Source of the DNA: an uncultured Ruminococcus sp.
Lineage (GTDB): Bacteria; Bacillota; Clostridia; Oscillospirales; CAG-272
Length of the DNA stretch: 14,975 nt
NCBI GenBank assembly: GCA_902783705.1
Contig: CACZSA010000370.1
Location: forward strand, 1-14,975
Direction of reading: 5' to 3'
Shown here: piece by piece, positions 6,497 through 13,927 of the stretch
How positions within the stretch are numbered: the first letter of the stretch is position 1
Layout of the letters: each line of letters begins with the position of its first letter
Program-made: the position numbers and the translations under genes
The notes under the pieces: model-generated
What the model was told of the DNA's origin: nothing
The model's input: only the letters and a program-made list of their open reading frames with translations
Databases searched by the model: none

Positions 6497-7577
6497 ATTT
6501 CGGATTCTTTTCGGCGAAGTCCTTCATGAACGCGACGAGCGCTTCGACGCCTTCATAGGGCATGGCGTTGTAGATCGAGGCGCGCATCCCGCCAACGGAG
6601 CGGTGGCCCTTGAGGTTTTTCAGTCCGGCGGCAGCGGCTTCCTTCGCAAACTTCTTGTCGAGATCCTCGACGCCCGTGACGAACGTGACGTTCATCATGG
6701 AGCGGCTCGTCTTCTCGACCGGAGCGAGGTAATAGTTCTGGCTGTCGAGGTAATCGTACAGGAGCGCGGCCTTCTTCTGGTTGCGGTGCTTCATCTCTTC
6801 AAGGCCGCCGATCGAGAGGAGCCATTCGTAAACGAGGCCCGCCATATAGATCGCGTAGCACGGCGGGGTATTATACATCGATCCGTTGTCCGCCATGAGT
6901 TTCCAGTCGAGCATCGACGGGGTCATGGGATTGGTCCAGCCAAGCAGGTCTTCGCGTACGATCACGACGGTCAGGCCGGCAGGCGCCATGTTCTTCTGCG
7001 CGCCCGCGTAGATGACACCGAATTTTGTAACGTCGACGGGCTCGGAGAGGATGCAGGAGGAGAGATCGGCGACGAGCGGAACGTCCCCGGTGTCCGGGAT
7101 ATACGGATACTTCGTCCCGTAGATGGTGTTGTTGAAGCAGATATGGACGTAATCGGCGTCCGGGCGGAAGCTCTCGCGGGTCGTCTCCGGGACGCGGATG
7201 AAGTTGACGTCCTTTGAGGAGGCCGCGACTGCGCAGTCGCCGTATTTCTGGCCTTCCTTGTAAGCCTTGGTCGAGAACTGACCGGAGAGGACATAGTCTG
7301 CGCGTCCGTTCTTCATCAGATTCAGCGGGACCGCCGCAAACTGGGTGGACGCGCCGCCCTGCAGGAAGAGGACTTTATAATTCTCGGGAATCTGCATCAG
7401 CGTGCGCAGATCCGCCTCGGCTTTCTGAATGATCGCTTCGTAGTCCGCGGATCGGTGGCTCATCTCCATGACAGACATGCCGGATTCGCCGTAACAGACG
7501 AGCTCGGACGCCGCCTTCTCGAGGACGGGCAGCGGAAGCATGGACGGACCAGCGGAGAAATTGAATACTCTATTCAT
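6495..7577 (-). CDS. serC: Phosphoserine aminotransferase
   Basis: Converts 3-phosphohydroxypyruvate and glutamate to phosphoserine and 2-oxoglutarate, a cytoplasmic pyridoxal-phosphate enzyme that also acts in some pyridoxal synthesis routes. It is 360 residues, the usual length. FNFSAGPSMLP (5-15) is the family signature start, EMSHRS (38-43) and FLQGGAST (71-78) bind substrate and cofactor phosphate, ADLSSCILSEP (170-180) contains the aspartate that contacts the pyridine nitrogen, and IYAGAQKNMAPAG (189-201) contains the cofactor lysine K195. GHRSVGGMRASIYN near the C-terminus is also typical. AGGAGGT (7582-7588) lies 4 nt upstream of the ATG. It is the first gene of the serC-serA operon and has a perfect consensus promoter. 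Confidence 0.97.
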   Translation of the reverse strand: MNRVFNFSAGPSMLPLPVLEKAASELVCYGESGMSVMEMSHRSADYEAIIQKAEADLRTLMQIPENYKVLFLQGGASTQFAAVPLNLMKNGRADYVLSGQFSTKAYKEGQKYGDCAVAASSKDVNFIRVPETTRESFRPDADYVHICFNNTIYGTKYPYIPDTGDVPLVADLSSCILSEPVDVTKFGVIYAGAQKNMAPAGLTVVIVREDLLGWTNPMTPSMLDWKLMADNGSMYNTPPCYAIYMAGLVYEWLLSIGGLEEMKHRNQKKAALLYDYLDSQNYYLAPVEKTSRSMMNVTFVTGVEDLDKKFAKEAAAAGLKNLKGHRSVGGMRASIYNAMPYEGVEALVAFMKDFAEKNPK

Positions 7578-7662
7578 GGGGACCTCCTGAAAGAGATGGA
7601 ATGATAGACGCCGTTATCGGAAAAATCAAAGTGAGTTTATAACCGGCTATTAGTTTTGTTCT

Positions 7663-7691
7663 ATTATACTCCAATTTCTTTCGTTTGTCAA
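7663..7691 (-). promoter_or_regulatory. Perfect consensus sigma-A promoter of the serC-serA operon
   Basis: On the minus strand TTGACA (7691-7686) and TATAAT (7668-7663) are separated by 17 bp (7669-7685). The predicted start near 7656 leaves a leader of about 79 nt. This is too short for a T-box, and I see no other riboswitch fold. Confidence 0.9.
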
Positions 7692-7706
7692 TCCTTTTTC
7701 AGGATT
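7690..7706. promoter_or_regulatory. Dyad AATCCT-N5-AGGATT abutting the serC -35 box
   Basis: AATCCT (7690-7695) and AGGATT (7701-7706) are perfect reverse complements with a 5-bp gap and overlap the serC -35 box by two bases. The form suits a dimeric regulator. No T-run follows, so it does not look like a terminator. Its role is inferred only from position. Confidence 0.35.
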
Positions 7707-7744
7707 CCGTCGCTGTGGGATTGTATGAAATTCCGTCATTGACC

Positions 7745-7766
7745 GGTTAAATATTCATTGTTAACC
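7745..7766. repeat. Inverted repeat GGTTAA-N10-TTAACC
   Basis: GGTTAA (7745-7750) and TTAACC (7761-7766) form a perfect 6-bp dyad in the non-coding stretch between the serC promoter and the deacetylase terminator. No function is apparent. The rest of 7578-7822 holds the serC leader, its promoter and the terminator of the next gene. Confidence 0.3.
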
Positions 7767-7769
7767 AAC

Positions 7770-7794
7770 AAAAAGACGCGGAGCCGCGCCTTTT
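7770..7794 (-). terminator. Intrinsic terminator of the polysaccharide deacetylase gene
   Basis: On the minus strand AAAAGGCGCG and CGCGTCTTTT form a 10-bp stem with one G-T pair and a GCTC loop (plus-strand arms 7771-7780 and 7785-7794). It ends in five T residues, about 30 bp after the stop codon. Confidence 0.85.
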
Positions 7795-7822
7795 GCATGC
7801 ATATATATGAAATCTCTGTCGG

Positions 7823-8491
7823 TTATTCGCGTTCAAAAAAGCCGATATTGGTGACATATTCGACGCCCGGCTTTCCCGAGATCGCGCGGAGAACGCGGTC
7901 GATGTGCTCCCAGCTGTTGAACTCCTCGTTCCGGTCAAATTCAAACGAATGTCCCCACAGATAGAACAGCATATCGCCGTCCGTCGGCTCCGCCGCGAGG
8001 AATTCGTCGATCAGCCGGAAGATTTCGGGATCGCGGTGATGGCAGGTCGGATCGAGCGTCAGGGGATTCTCCGGCACGCCGAACCGCTTTGTCGAACGGA
8101 CGGTCCGGGCATAGCGGATCCCGCACTCCCCGAGCACGTCGATCACCGTGTCGCTGAACGAGCCGAACGGATAGGCATGTCCGATGACCGGATAACCCGC
8201 CACCGCTTCGAGCGCACGCCGATCATCCATGATCTGCTCTACAATTTCCTCCCGCGGAAGGGTCTCGAGGTGCGGGTGATTTCTCGAGTGCGTCGCGATT
8301 TCATGTCCCCGGTAAAGCGCCGTCGCCTCTGCCTTTGAGATATACCACGAATCGGGATCGTCGTCGGGCATCGAGCCGGAGATGAGATTGAACGTGCATT
8401 TCACGCCGTAAGCGTTGAGCATTTCGATGAAGCGGCGGTCGTATTTTGAACCGTCGTCGTAGCTGAGCGTCACGTATTTCTTGTATGCCAT
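7823..8491 (-). CDS. Polysaccharide deacetylase (NodB/CE4-like), no signal peptide
   Basis: A 222-residue protein of the CE4 fold, which removes acetyl groups from N- or O-acetylated sugars with a divalent metal. LSYDDG (9-14) supplies the catalytic and metal aspartates D12/D13. HEIATHSRNHP (63-73) gives the metal histidines H68 and H72. AYPFG (106-110) is the third motif, with alanine where many enzymes have arginine. FYLWGHSFEFD (176-186) provides the C-terminal histidine H181. The protein starts almost directly with the first strand and has no secretion signal, so it is probably cytoplasmic, unlike most peptidoglycan deacetylases. GGAGGT (8502-8497) lies 5 nt before the ATG. It is a single-gene unit with its own promoter and terminator. 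The substrate is unknown. Confidence 0.9.
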   Translation of the reverse strand: MAYKKYVTLSYDDGSKYDRRFIEMLNAYGVKCTFNLISGSMPDDDPDSWYISKAEATALYRGHEIATHSRNHPHLETLPREEIVEQIMDDRRALEAVAGYPVIGHAYPFGSFSDTVIDVLGECGIRYARTVRSTKRFGVPENPLTLDPTCHHRDPEIFRLIDEFLAAEPTDGDMLFYLWGHSFEFDRNEEFNSWEHIDRVLRAISGKPGVEYVTNIGFFERE

Positions 8492-8518
8492 GGTGGACCT
8501 CCGCTGTCAGGATATTTC

Positions 8519-8547
8519 ATTATAATCCATTCGCGCGGGATTTGCAA
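8519..8547 (-). promoter_or_regulatory. Sigma-A promoter of the polysaccharide deacetylase gene
   Basis: On the minus strand TTGCAA (8547-8542), a 17-bp spacer (8525-8541), and TATAAT (8524-8519). The predicted start near 8512 leaves a short leader of about 20 nt. Confidence 0.8.
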
Positions 8548-8655
8548 GGCGCGTACAAAATTTACTGAAAAATTCTTCGAAAACCGGAACTTTTCTCCAT
8601 CCGGCGGCGTCTAAGAATCAAAGAACAATAAAATGAAAAACTTCGGAGGTATGCC

Positions 8656-9663
8656 ATGAAAAAACAGAGAATCCTGTCCCTGCTCGCCGCCATCACCCTG
8701 ACGCTCCCGCTCGCCTCCTGTTCCTCGTCCTCCCCGGAATTCAACAGCTACACCGGAAGCTACGCGAAGTCCGACGCTGCTTATGATTACGCCTATCCCG
8801 AGGAGGCCGAGATGGCATGGGAAGACGCGGACGTCGGCATGTCCGGCTACGATTCCGCGCCCAGCCCGGATCCCTCGAACGACCTCTCCGAGCGCAAGAT
8901 CATCCGCACGGCGACCGTCAACTTTGAGACCACCGGATACGAAGCCTTCCTCGAATCCCTGAACACATGTGTCGCGGATGCGGGCGGGTATATCGAGTCC
9001 TCCGAGACCTACGGCGGCGGCATCTATTCCTCCTATTCCTCCCGCAGCGCCTCCATCACGGTCCGGGTTCCAGCCTCCCGGTACGACGCGTTCATGTCGA
9101 GCGTCACAGAGATCGGCGCGATGACCTACCGCTCCGAGAGCAAGGACGACGTCACGATGAGCTACATCGACGTCGAGAGCCACATCCGCGCGCTGGAAAC
9201 GGAATACTCCACGCTCCTCGAAATCCTCGACAAGGCGGAATCGCTCGAAGATGTGATCCTTCTCCAGAACCGCATTTCCGAGGTCAACTACGAGCTCGAT
9301 TCCTACAAATCCCAGCTCCGGAAGTACGACGATCTCATCTCCTACTGCACGATCCACATCGGCGTCAACGAGGTGCGGCGAGAAACCGTCCCGGACGAGC
9401 GGACCCTCACCTTCGGCGAACGGATCGTCACCGGATTGCGCGAGAACTTCCTCGACATCGGGGAAGGAGCCGCCGACTTTGCCGTCTGGTTCGTCACCTC
9501 GATCCCGTATCTCCTGATCTGGGCAGTGGTGATCGCGGCGATCGTCCTTGTGATCCGCACGATCATGAAGAAGTACCGCCGGAAGAAAGAACAGAAAGCC
9601 CTTGAAGACTATATGCGGAGCCAGAACAATGAAACGAAAGAGCCGCCTCATGACGGGCGTTAA
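8656..9663 (+). CDS. DUF4349 domain lipoprotein with C-terminal membrane segment
   Basis: A 335-residue surface protein of unknown function. MKKQRILSLLAAITLTLP followed by LASC gives a lipoprotein signal with the lipidated cysteine at C22. A low-complexity Ser/Tyr/Asp/Glu linker runs to about residue 75. The DUF4349 domain follows, from about 80 to 300, starting at RKIIRTATVNFET and containing SITVRVPASRYDAFMSSV. Residues 175-228 are heptad-rich (ALETEYSTLLEIL...EVNYELDSYKSQL) and likely form the coiled coil typical of the family. Residues 274-302 are a membrane helix, followed by a basic cytoplasmic tail with KKYRRKKEQK. Lipid anchor plus helix place the bulk outside the membrane. GGAGGT (8645-8650) is 5 nt before the ATG. 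It overlaps the next gene by 35 bp. I could not find a convincing promoter between 8548 and 8655. Confidence 0.9.
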   Translation: MKKQRILSLLAAITLTLPLASCSSSSPEFNSYTGSYAKSDAAYDYAYPEEAEMAWEDADVGMSGYDSAPSPDPSNDLSERKIIRTATVNFETTGYEAFLESLNTCVADAGGYIESSETYGGGIYSSYSSRSASITVRVPASRYDAFMSSVTEIGAMTYRSESKDDVTMSYIDVESHIRALETEYSTLLEILDKAESLEDVILLQNRISEVNYELDSYKSQLRKYDDLISYCTIHIGVNEVRRETVPDERTLTFGERIVTGLRENFLDIGEGAADFAVWFVTSIPYLLIWAVVIAAIVLVIRTIMKKYRRKKEQKALEDYMRSQNNETKEPPHDGR

Positions 9664-10309
9664 AATCCTCTTATTCCTCCTGATCTTCGGCGCGCTCCTC
9701 GTTCTCGGGATCAATACGGCGATGCTCGTCAAGGGACGCGCAAAGATCCTCCCTGAGGCAGACGTGTACAATCGGGGTGCCGACTGCATCCTCGTGCTCG
9801 GCGCGGGCGTGCGGGCGGACGGGACGCCGAGCCACATGCTCGAAGACCGCCTCCTCGTCGGGATCGGGCTTTATGAGAATGCCGCCGCGCCGAAGCTCCT
9901 CATGAGCGGGGATCACGGCTCGCCCGACTACGACGAGGTGAACACGATGAAGTCCTTCGCCGTATCGCACGGTGTCGTCCCGGACGACGTCTTCATGGAT
10001 CATGCCGGATTCTCGACCTACGAATCCCTGATCCGCGCGCGGGATGTATTCGGCGCGAAGAACGTGGTCATCGTCTCGCAGGAGTATCACCTGTACCGCG
10101 CGCTCTGGCTGGCGGAGGCGCTCGGCCTCAAAGCGGTCGGCGTCCCGGCAGATCTCAGAACCTACATCGGGCAGGGGATCCGGGAAGCGCGGGAGATCGC
10201 CGCGCGGTGCAAGGATTTCGCCGTCGGCTATCTCGAACCCGCACCGACCTATCTCGGTGACCCGATCGACCTCTCCGGCTCCGGGAGCGTCACCGATGAC
10301 AAGACCTGA
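9629..10309 (+). CDS. SanA/YdcF-like membrane protein (DUF218)
   Basis: A DUF218 protein of 226 residues from the ATG at 9629. A short basic start and a membrane helix at about residues 9-28 (VKILLFLLIFGALLVLGI) anchor it with the domain outside. ADCILVLGAGV (about 51-61), PSHMLEDRL (65-73), LLMSGDHG, DEVNTMKSFAV, STYESLIRARDVF and VVIVSQEYHLYRALWLAEALG follow in the order of SanA/YdcF/ElyC proteins. This family is linked to cell-envelope integrity, including vancomycin exclusion in enterobacteria, but its reaction is poorly defined. A TTG at 9602 would lengthen the protein by nine residues. The ATG at 9629 has GGAG (9616-9619) 9 nt upstream. It shares the transcript of the DUF4349 lipoprotein and overlaps it by 35 bp, which fits an envelope role for both. 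Confidence 0.88.
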   Translation: MKRKSRLMTGVKILLFLLIFGALLVLGINTAMLVKGRAKILPEADVYNRGADCILVLGAGVRADGTPSHMLEDRLLVGIGLYENAAAPKLLMSGDHGSPDYDEVNTMKSFAVSHGVVPDDVFMDHAGFSTYESLIRARDVFGAKNVVIVSQEYHLYRALWLAEALGLKAVGVPADLRTYIGQGIREAREIAARCKDFAVGYLEPAPTYLGDPIDLSGSGSVTDDKT

Positions 10310-10314
10310 ATCTC

Positions 10315-10347
10315 AAAACCGTTCCGTAGCACGCGGAGCGGTTTTTT
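10315..10347 (+). terminator. Intrinsic terminator of the DUF4349-SanA unit
   Basis: AAAACCGTTCCG (10315-10326) pairs with CGGAGCGGTTTT (10334-10345) through 12 bp, with one G-T pair and a 7-nt loop. It ends in TTTTTT (10342-10347), six bases after the stop codon. Confidence 0.9.
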
Positions 10348-10368
10348 CCTGTCCGGAGCGATTCTCTC

Positions 10369-10397
10369 TTGCAAAGGGCGGCGGGATATGCTATACT
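10369..10397 (+). promoter_or_regulatory. Sigma-A promoter of the alpha-galactosidase operon (extended -10)
   Basis: TTGCAA (10369-10374), a 17-bp spacer, and TATACT (10392-10397) with TG at 10389-10390 one base before the hexamer. The predicted start near 10404 gives a leader of about 34 nt. I see no CRE-like or clear operator palindrome at the promoter. Confidence 0.8.
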
Positions 10398-10437
10398 GAT
10401 CTCAGATATTTCAGAAAGATTGATCCTGGAGGCGGCG

Positions 10438-12351
10438 ATGAAATTCACGGCTATCAGACGCACGGCGGACGGATACGAAGCGCCCGTCGGACTGGATATC
10501 AGCGAGCAGGGAGGCGTGACGGCGGTGCGTCCGAAGTACGAGGTAAACGGTCCGCATGACCTTCTCCCTCTCGATCCGGAGTGCGGCGTGCGGATCCTGC
10601 TCGATCCGGAGACGACGGTCCGGTATATGGCGGATTGGCGGTATTCCGAATTCTGGTGCCAGCCAACCTTCGGCACAGATCTCACGAAGGTCCCGCGCGA
10701 CACGCAGTTTTTGCTGTACCGAACGGACGGCGGCGTCTGGGGCGTGATCGTGCCCGTCGTCGACCGGGACTTCAAATGCGTGCTCGAGGGGACGCCGGAG
10801 GGCCTCGCGGCAAAGCAGTTCTCGTGGCACAGCGGCCCCGTCGGATGCAGCGATCTCGCCTTCGTCTGGGCGGAGGGAGACGATCCGTTTGAATTGACTG
10901 AGCAGGCAACCCATGCCGCCGCGTCGATCCTCGGGACCGTCCTGCGTGAAGATCGGCGGTATCCCGAGGTCTTTGAATACCTCGGCTGGTGCTCGTGGGA
11001 CGCCCTGCAGATCCGCGTCTCGGAGGCCGGACTGATCGAAAAATGCGAGGAATTCCGCGAAAAGGGCATCCCCGTGAAATGGGCGATCCTCGACGATATG
11101 TGGGCCGAGATCCGGAATTTCCGCGGAGCAAAGTACGAGACGCGCGAGGAGATGTTCCGCCTCATGCATTCCGCCCCCATGACCGACTACGAGGCGGCGT
11201 CCGACCGTTTCCCGGACGGACTCGCGCATGCGATAGAGCGAATCCATGCATACGGCATGAAGGTCGGGATCTGGCATCCGTCGACGGGGTACTGGTACGG
11301 CCTCGATCCTGCCGGAGAGGCATACCGGAAGCTGAGGGATTACACGACCGTCACCGCCGGCGGACGGATCGTCGCCGACTGGCATGAGGACAAGGCCTAC
11401 ATGTATTTTTCGACCATGCACGCGTTTTTCAAGTCGTGCGGCGCAGACTTCCTCAAAGTGGACAACCAGAGCATGACGCGGCGGTTCTATAAGGGCATGG
11501 AGAGCGTCGGACGGGTCACGCGCGAGTGGCACCGCGGCCTGGAAGCATCCGTCGGCCTTCACTTTGACAGCGCGATGATCAACTGCATGGGGATGGCGTC
11601 GGAGGATCTGTGGAACCGCGGTTATTCCTCGATCTGCCGATGCAGCGACGACTTCCAGCCGGAGGACCGCCCGTGGTTCACGAAGCACATTCTGCAATGC
11701 GCGTACAACTCGATCCTGCAGGGACAGTTCTACTGGAACGATTATGACATGTGGTGGACGGACGACACGCAGGCCGTGAAGAACAGCGTTCTCCGCGCCG
11801 TCTCGGGCGGTCCGATCTATGTGAGCGACGAGATCGGGCGGTCGAGGCCGGAGATTTTTCAGCCGCTCTGCTTCGACGACGGACGGGTCCTGCGCTGCGA
11901 CCGGAGCGGAATGCCCACGGCAGACTGCCTCCTCGATGATCCGCGCACCTCGGGCAAGCCATTCAAGATCCAGAATCGGATCGGCAGGGCGGGCGTCGTC
12001 GCGGCGTTCCACATCGCCGAGGAGGATGGACCGCTTGACGGCACCATCCGTCCCTCCGATGTTCCCGGACTTGAGAGGGAGGAGTTTGTCGTCTACGAAT
12101 ACTTCACCGAAGGCCGCTGGCGCATCCCGAAGGACGGCGTCCTGCACTTCACCCTGTCCGACCGGGAAGATCTCCGGATCTATACGCTGATCCCCTATGA
12201 AAATGGCTTCGCGCCGATCGGACGGATCGACAAATACCTTCCGTATGCGGCGATCACCGCGCAGATCGGGGAGGCGGTGACCCTGTACGAACCCGGGCCG
12301 TACGCGTATGATAAGGACGGTGTTTACTATGAGGAGGACTGCCATGCCTGA
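10438..12351 (+). CDS. GH36 alpha-galactosidase, raffinose-synthase/Sip1-like
   Basis: A 637-residue glycoside hydrolase or glycosyltransferase-like enzyme acting on terminal alpha-galactose. YLGWCSWDAL (181-190), KWAILDDMWAE (214-224), GMKVGIWHPSTGYWYG (273-288) and DFLKVDNQ (337-344) are typical of the raffinose-synthase branch of GH36, with D342 the expected nucleophile. CRCSDDF (400-406) carries the likely acid/base aspartate, and FYWNDYDMWWTD (431-442) and GGPIYVSDEIG complete the barrel. The end has a beta-sandwich. There is no signal peptide, so it acts in the cytoplasm. I start at the ATG at 10438 because GGAGG (10428-10432) is 5 nt upstream and the reading frame further upstream crosses the promoter. 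It overlaps the GH110 gene by 8 bp. Hydrolysis is more likely than raffinose synthesis in a bacterium. Confidence 0.88.
   Translation: MKFTAIRRTADGYEAPVGLDISEQGGVTAVRPKYEVNGPHDLLPLDPECGVRILLDPETTVRYMADWRYSEFWCQPTFGTDLTKVPRDTQFLLYRTDGGVWGVIVPVVDRDFKCVLEGTPEGLAAKQFSWHSGPVGCSDLAFVWAEGDDPFELTEQATHAAASILGTVLREDRRYPEVFEYLGWCSWDALQIRVSEAGLIEKCEEFREKGIPVKWAILDDMWAEIRNFRGAKYETREEMFRLMHSAPMTDYEAASDRFPDGLAHAIERIHAYGMKVGIWHPSTGYWYGLDPAGEAYRKLRDYTTVTAGGRIVADWHEDKAYMYFSTMHAFFKSCGADFLKVDNQSMTRRFYKGMESVGRVTREWHRGLEASVGLHFDSAMINCMGMASEDLWNRGYSSICRCSDDFQPEDRPWFTKHILQCAYNSILQGQFYWNDYDMWWTDDTQAVKNSVLRAVSGGPIYVSDEIGRSRPEIFQPLCFDDGRVLRCDRSGMPTADCLLDDPRTSGKPFKIQNRIGRAGVVAAFHIAEEDGPLDGTIRPSDVPGLEREEFVVYEYFTEGRWRIPKDGVLHFTLSDREDLRIYTLIPYENGFAPIGRIDKYLPYAAITAQIGEAVTLYEPGPYAYDKDGVYYEEDCHA
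12332..12337 (+). promoter_or_regulatory. Ribosome binding site deciding the GH110 start
   Basis: AGGAGG inside the last codons of the GH36 gene lies 6 nt before the ATG at 12344. This favours that start over in-frame ATGs at 12308 and 12329, which would give 12 or 5 extra residues and have no comparable site. Confidence 0.8.
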
Positions 12352-13927
12352 GATCTGCATCGAACGCTTCCGCGCGGGAGACGATCGGGAAACCTTCGCC
12401 CGCGCCATGGAATACTGCCGCGACAATCCCGGGACGATGCTTACGGTCCCGCCGGGGATCTATCGGATCACGGATCCGCTCGCCCGCGAGACGATGGAGC
12501 ATGTTCTGAACGGAGATTTCGGTCAGAACCCGCAGCGGACGATGTTCAACCCCTCCTTCGCCTATGCACGCGGGATCGACTTTGCGGGACAGCGGGGAAC
12601 CGTCCTCGATGTGCAGGGAGCGACCCTCCTCGTCGATGGCTTCATGGAGCCCGTCTCGCTCCGGGACTGCGAGGGAATCACGATCCGCGGCCTCACGATC
12701 GATCACGCGCGCAAGCCGTACAGCTGCGGAACCGTGCGGATGACCGATCCGTCGACGGGGCGTGCGGAGATCCTCTTCGACGCAGATACGCCCGTGCAAG
12801 AGGGGACGCCCCTTCGCCTGCGGTATCTCTTCCGTGATCCCGTCACAGGTCGGGATCTTCAAGCCGGGATCCGGGAGCTTCATGTGACGGATCCCGCGCG
12901 GGCGGAGGTGATTCTCGACCGACAGGTACCGGACGGGACGCGCTTCTGCACGATCCACACCTATCACTTCCGCCCGGGCATCCTCATCGAGCGGGCAAAG
13001 AATATCCGCCTCGAGGACGTGACGATCCACTCCCAGCCGGGCATGGGGATCGTCGGCAACCGAAGCGAGGACGTCACCCTCACGCGTCTCCGCGTCGTTC
13101 CGGGACCGGGCGAGATGTGGTCGACAAACACCGACGCGACGCATTTTACCTCGATGAAGGGGCTCCTCCGCTTTGAGAACTGCGTATTTGAAGGGCAGGG
13201 CGACGACTTCACGAACGTCCACGGGTATTATCAGGCGGTCGTAAAGCGCGAGAGCGATACCGTCGTGTATCTCCGGGAAAAGACGCCCGACGGCACGCAC
13301 GCGCAGACCCTCGATTATCCCGATCCCGGCGACCTGCTCGAGCTGACGTCTCACGACACTCTCCATGTCCTCGATTCATTCCGCGTGGTCGACTGCGTGC
13401 CGATGCCTGACGAATGGATGTGCCGCGTGACGCTCGACCACCCGCTTCCCGAGAACACGGACGGCTGGATGCTCGCGGACGTGACGCGTCTGCCGAGGCT
13501 CGAGGTGATCGGCTGTCACGCATCGTCGCACTTCGCGCGGAGCATCCTCATCAAGACCCGCTCGGCCCGTATCGAAGGGAATACCTTCCGCGGCGTGCAG
13601 GGACCCGCGATCGTTGCGGCGGCGGAATCATGGTGGTACGAGGGCGTCTGTCCGGCGAATGTTGTCATCCGAAGAAACCGGATCGTGAACTGCGGGTGGG
13701 CGTGGGGCGAGGCGGCGGGGATCGTCGTCAAGGCGGACGCGGATCACCCCAAGGGCCAGAGCATCCGGAACGTCGTGATCGAAGACAATGAGATCGACGC
13801 GCCGCATAAAGAGCACGCGATCTTCTGCCGCAACGTCGACGGCCTCCGGATCGCCCGCAACCGCGTGAATGTCTCCGGCGAGCCCGTCGTGATCGAAGAC
13901 TGTACAGACACGGAGGTTTCACCATGA
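12344..13927 (+). CDS. GH110-like alpha-1,3-galactosidase (right-handed beta-helix)
   Basis: A 527-residue protein built of short beta-helix repeats (SLRDCEGITIRGLTID, ILIERAKNIRLEDVTIH, NVVIRRNRIVNCG, NVVIEDNEID, LRIARNRVNV). STNTDATHF (260-268) and FEGQGDDFTNVHGYY (282-296) match the hallmark GH110 segment. D264, D287 and D288 keep the same +23/+24 spacing as D321, D344 and D345 that I recall as the general bases and acid of a characterised GH110 enzyme. GH110 enzymes remove alpha-1,3-linked galactose by inversion, from blood group B or linear alpha-Gal structures. There is no signal peptide, so it is probably cytoplasmic, unlike known GH110 enzymes. It overlaps GH36 by 8 bp and the ATPase gene by 4 bp (ATGA). 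Family is likely; exact linkage is not certain. Confidence 0.82.
   Translation: MPEICIERFRAGDDRETFARAMEYCRDNPGTMLTVPPGIYRITDPLARETMEHVLNGDFGQNPQRTMFNPSFAYARGIDFAGQRGTVLDVQGATLLVDGFMEPVSLRDCEGITIRGLTIDHARKPYSCGTVRMTDPSTGRAEILFDADTPVQEGTPLRLRYLFRDPVTGRDLQAGIRELHVTDPARAEVILDRQVPDGTRFCTIHTYHFRPGILIERAKNIRLEDVTIHSQPGMGIVGNRSEDVTLTRLRVVPGPGEMWSTNTDATHFTSMKGLLRFENCVFEGQGDDFTNVHGYYQAVVKRESDTVVYLREKTPDGTHAQTLDYPDPGDLLELTSHDTLHVLDSFRVVDCVPMPDEWMCRVTLDHPLPENTDGWMLADVTRLPRLEVIGCHASSHFARSILIKTRSARIEGNTFRGVQGPAIVAAAESWWYEGVCPANVVIRRNRIVNCGWAWGEAAGIVVKADADHPKGQSIRNVVIEDNEIDAPHKEHAIFCRNVDGLRIARNRVNVSGEPVVIEDCTDTEVSP

Noticed and set aside
5061..7217. A 718-codon open frame on the plus strand opposite serA and serC
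   Set aside because: It lies antisense to two clearly recognisable enzymes, is rich in Arg, Asp, Val and Gly as expected for a GC-rich shadow frame, and has no family motif.
7578..7656. T-box or riboswitch in the serC leader
   Set aside because: The leader is only about 79 nt, lacks the conserved T-box bulge sequence, and has no terminator/antiterminator pair that I can see.
8554..8634. Promoter for the DUF4349 gene (TAAAAT at 8629-8634)
   Set aside because: No acceptable -35 box lies 16-18 bp upstream of it, and the other candidate hexamers in the gap are equally poor.
10411..12426. A 671-codon open frame on the minus strand opposite the GH36 gene
   Set aside because: It is a shadow of the GH36 gene, whose motifs are unmistakable, and has no plausible domain or start site.
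12254..13366. A 370-codon minus-strand frame opposite the GH110 gene
   Set aside because: It is antisense to a beta-helix protein with conserved catalytic residues and shows no recognisable domain.
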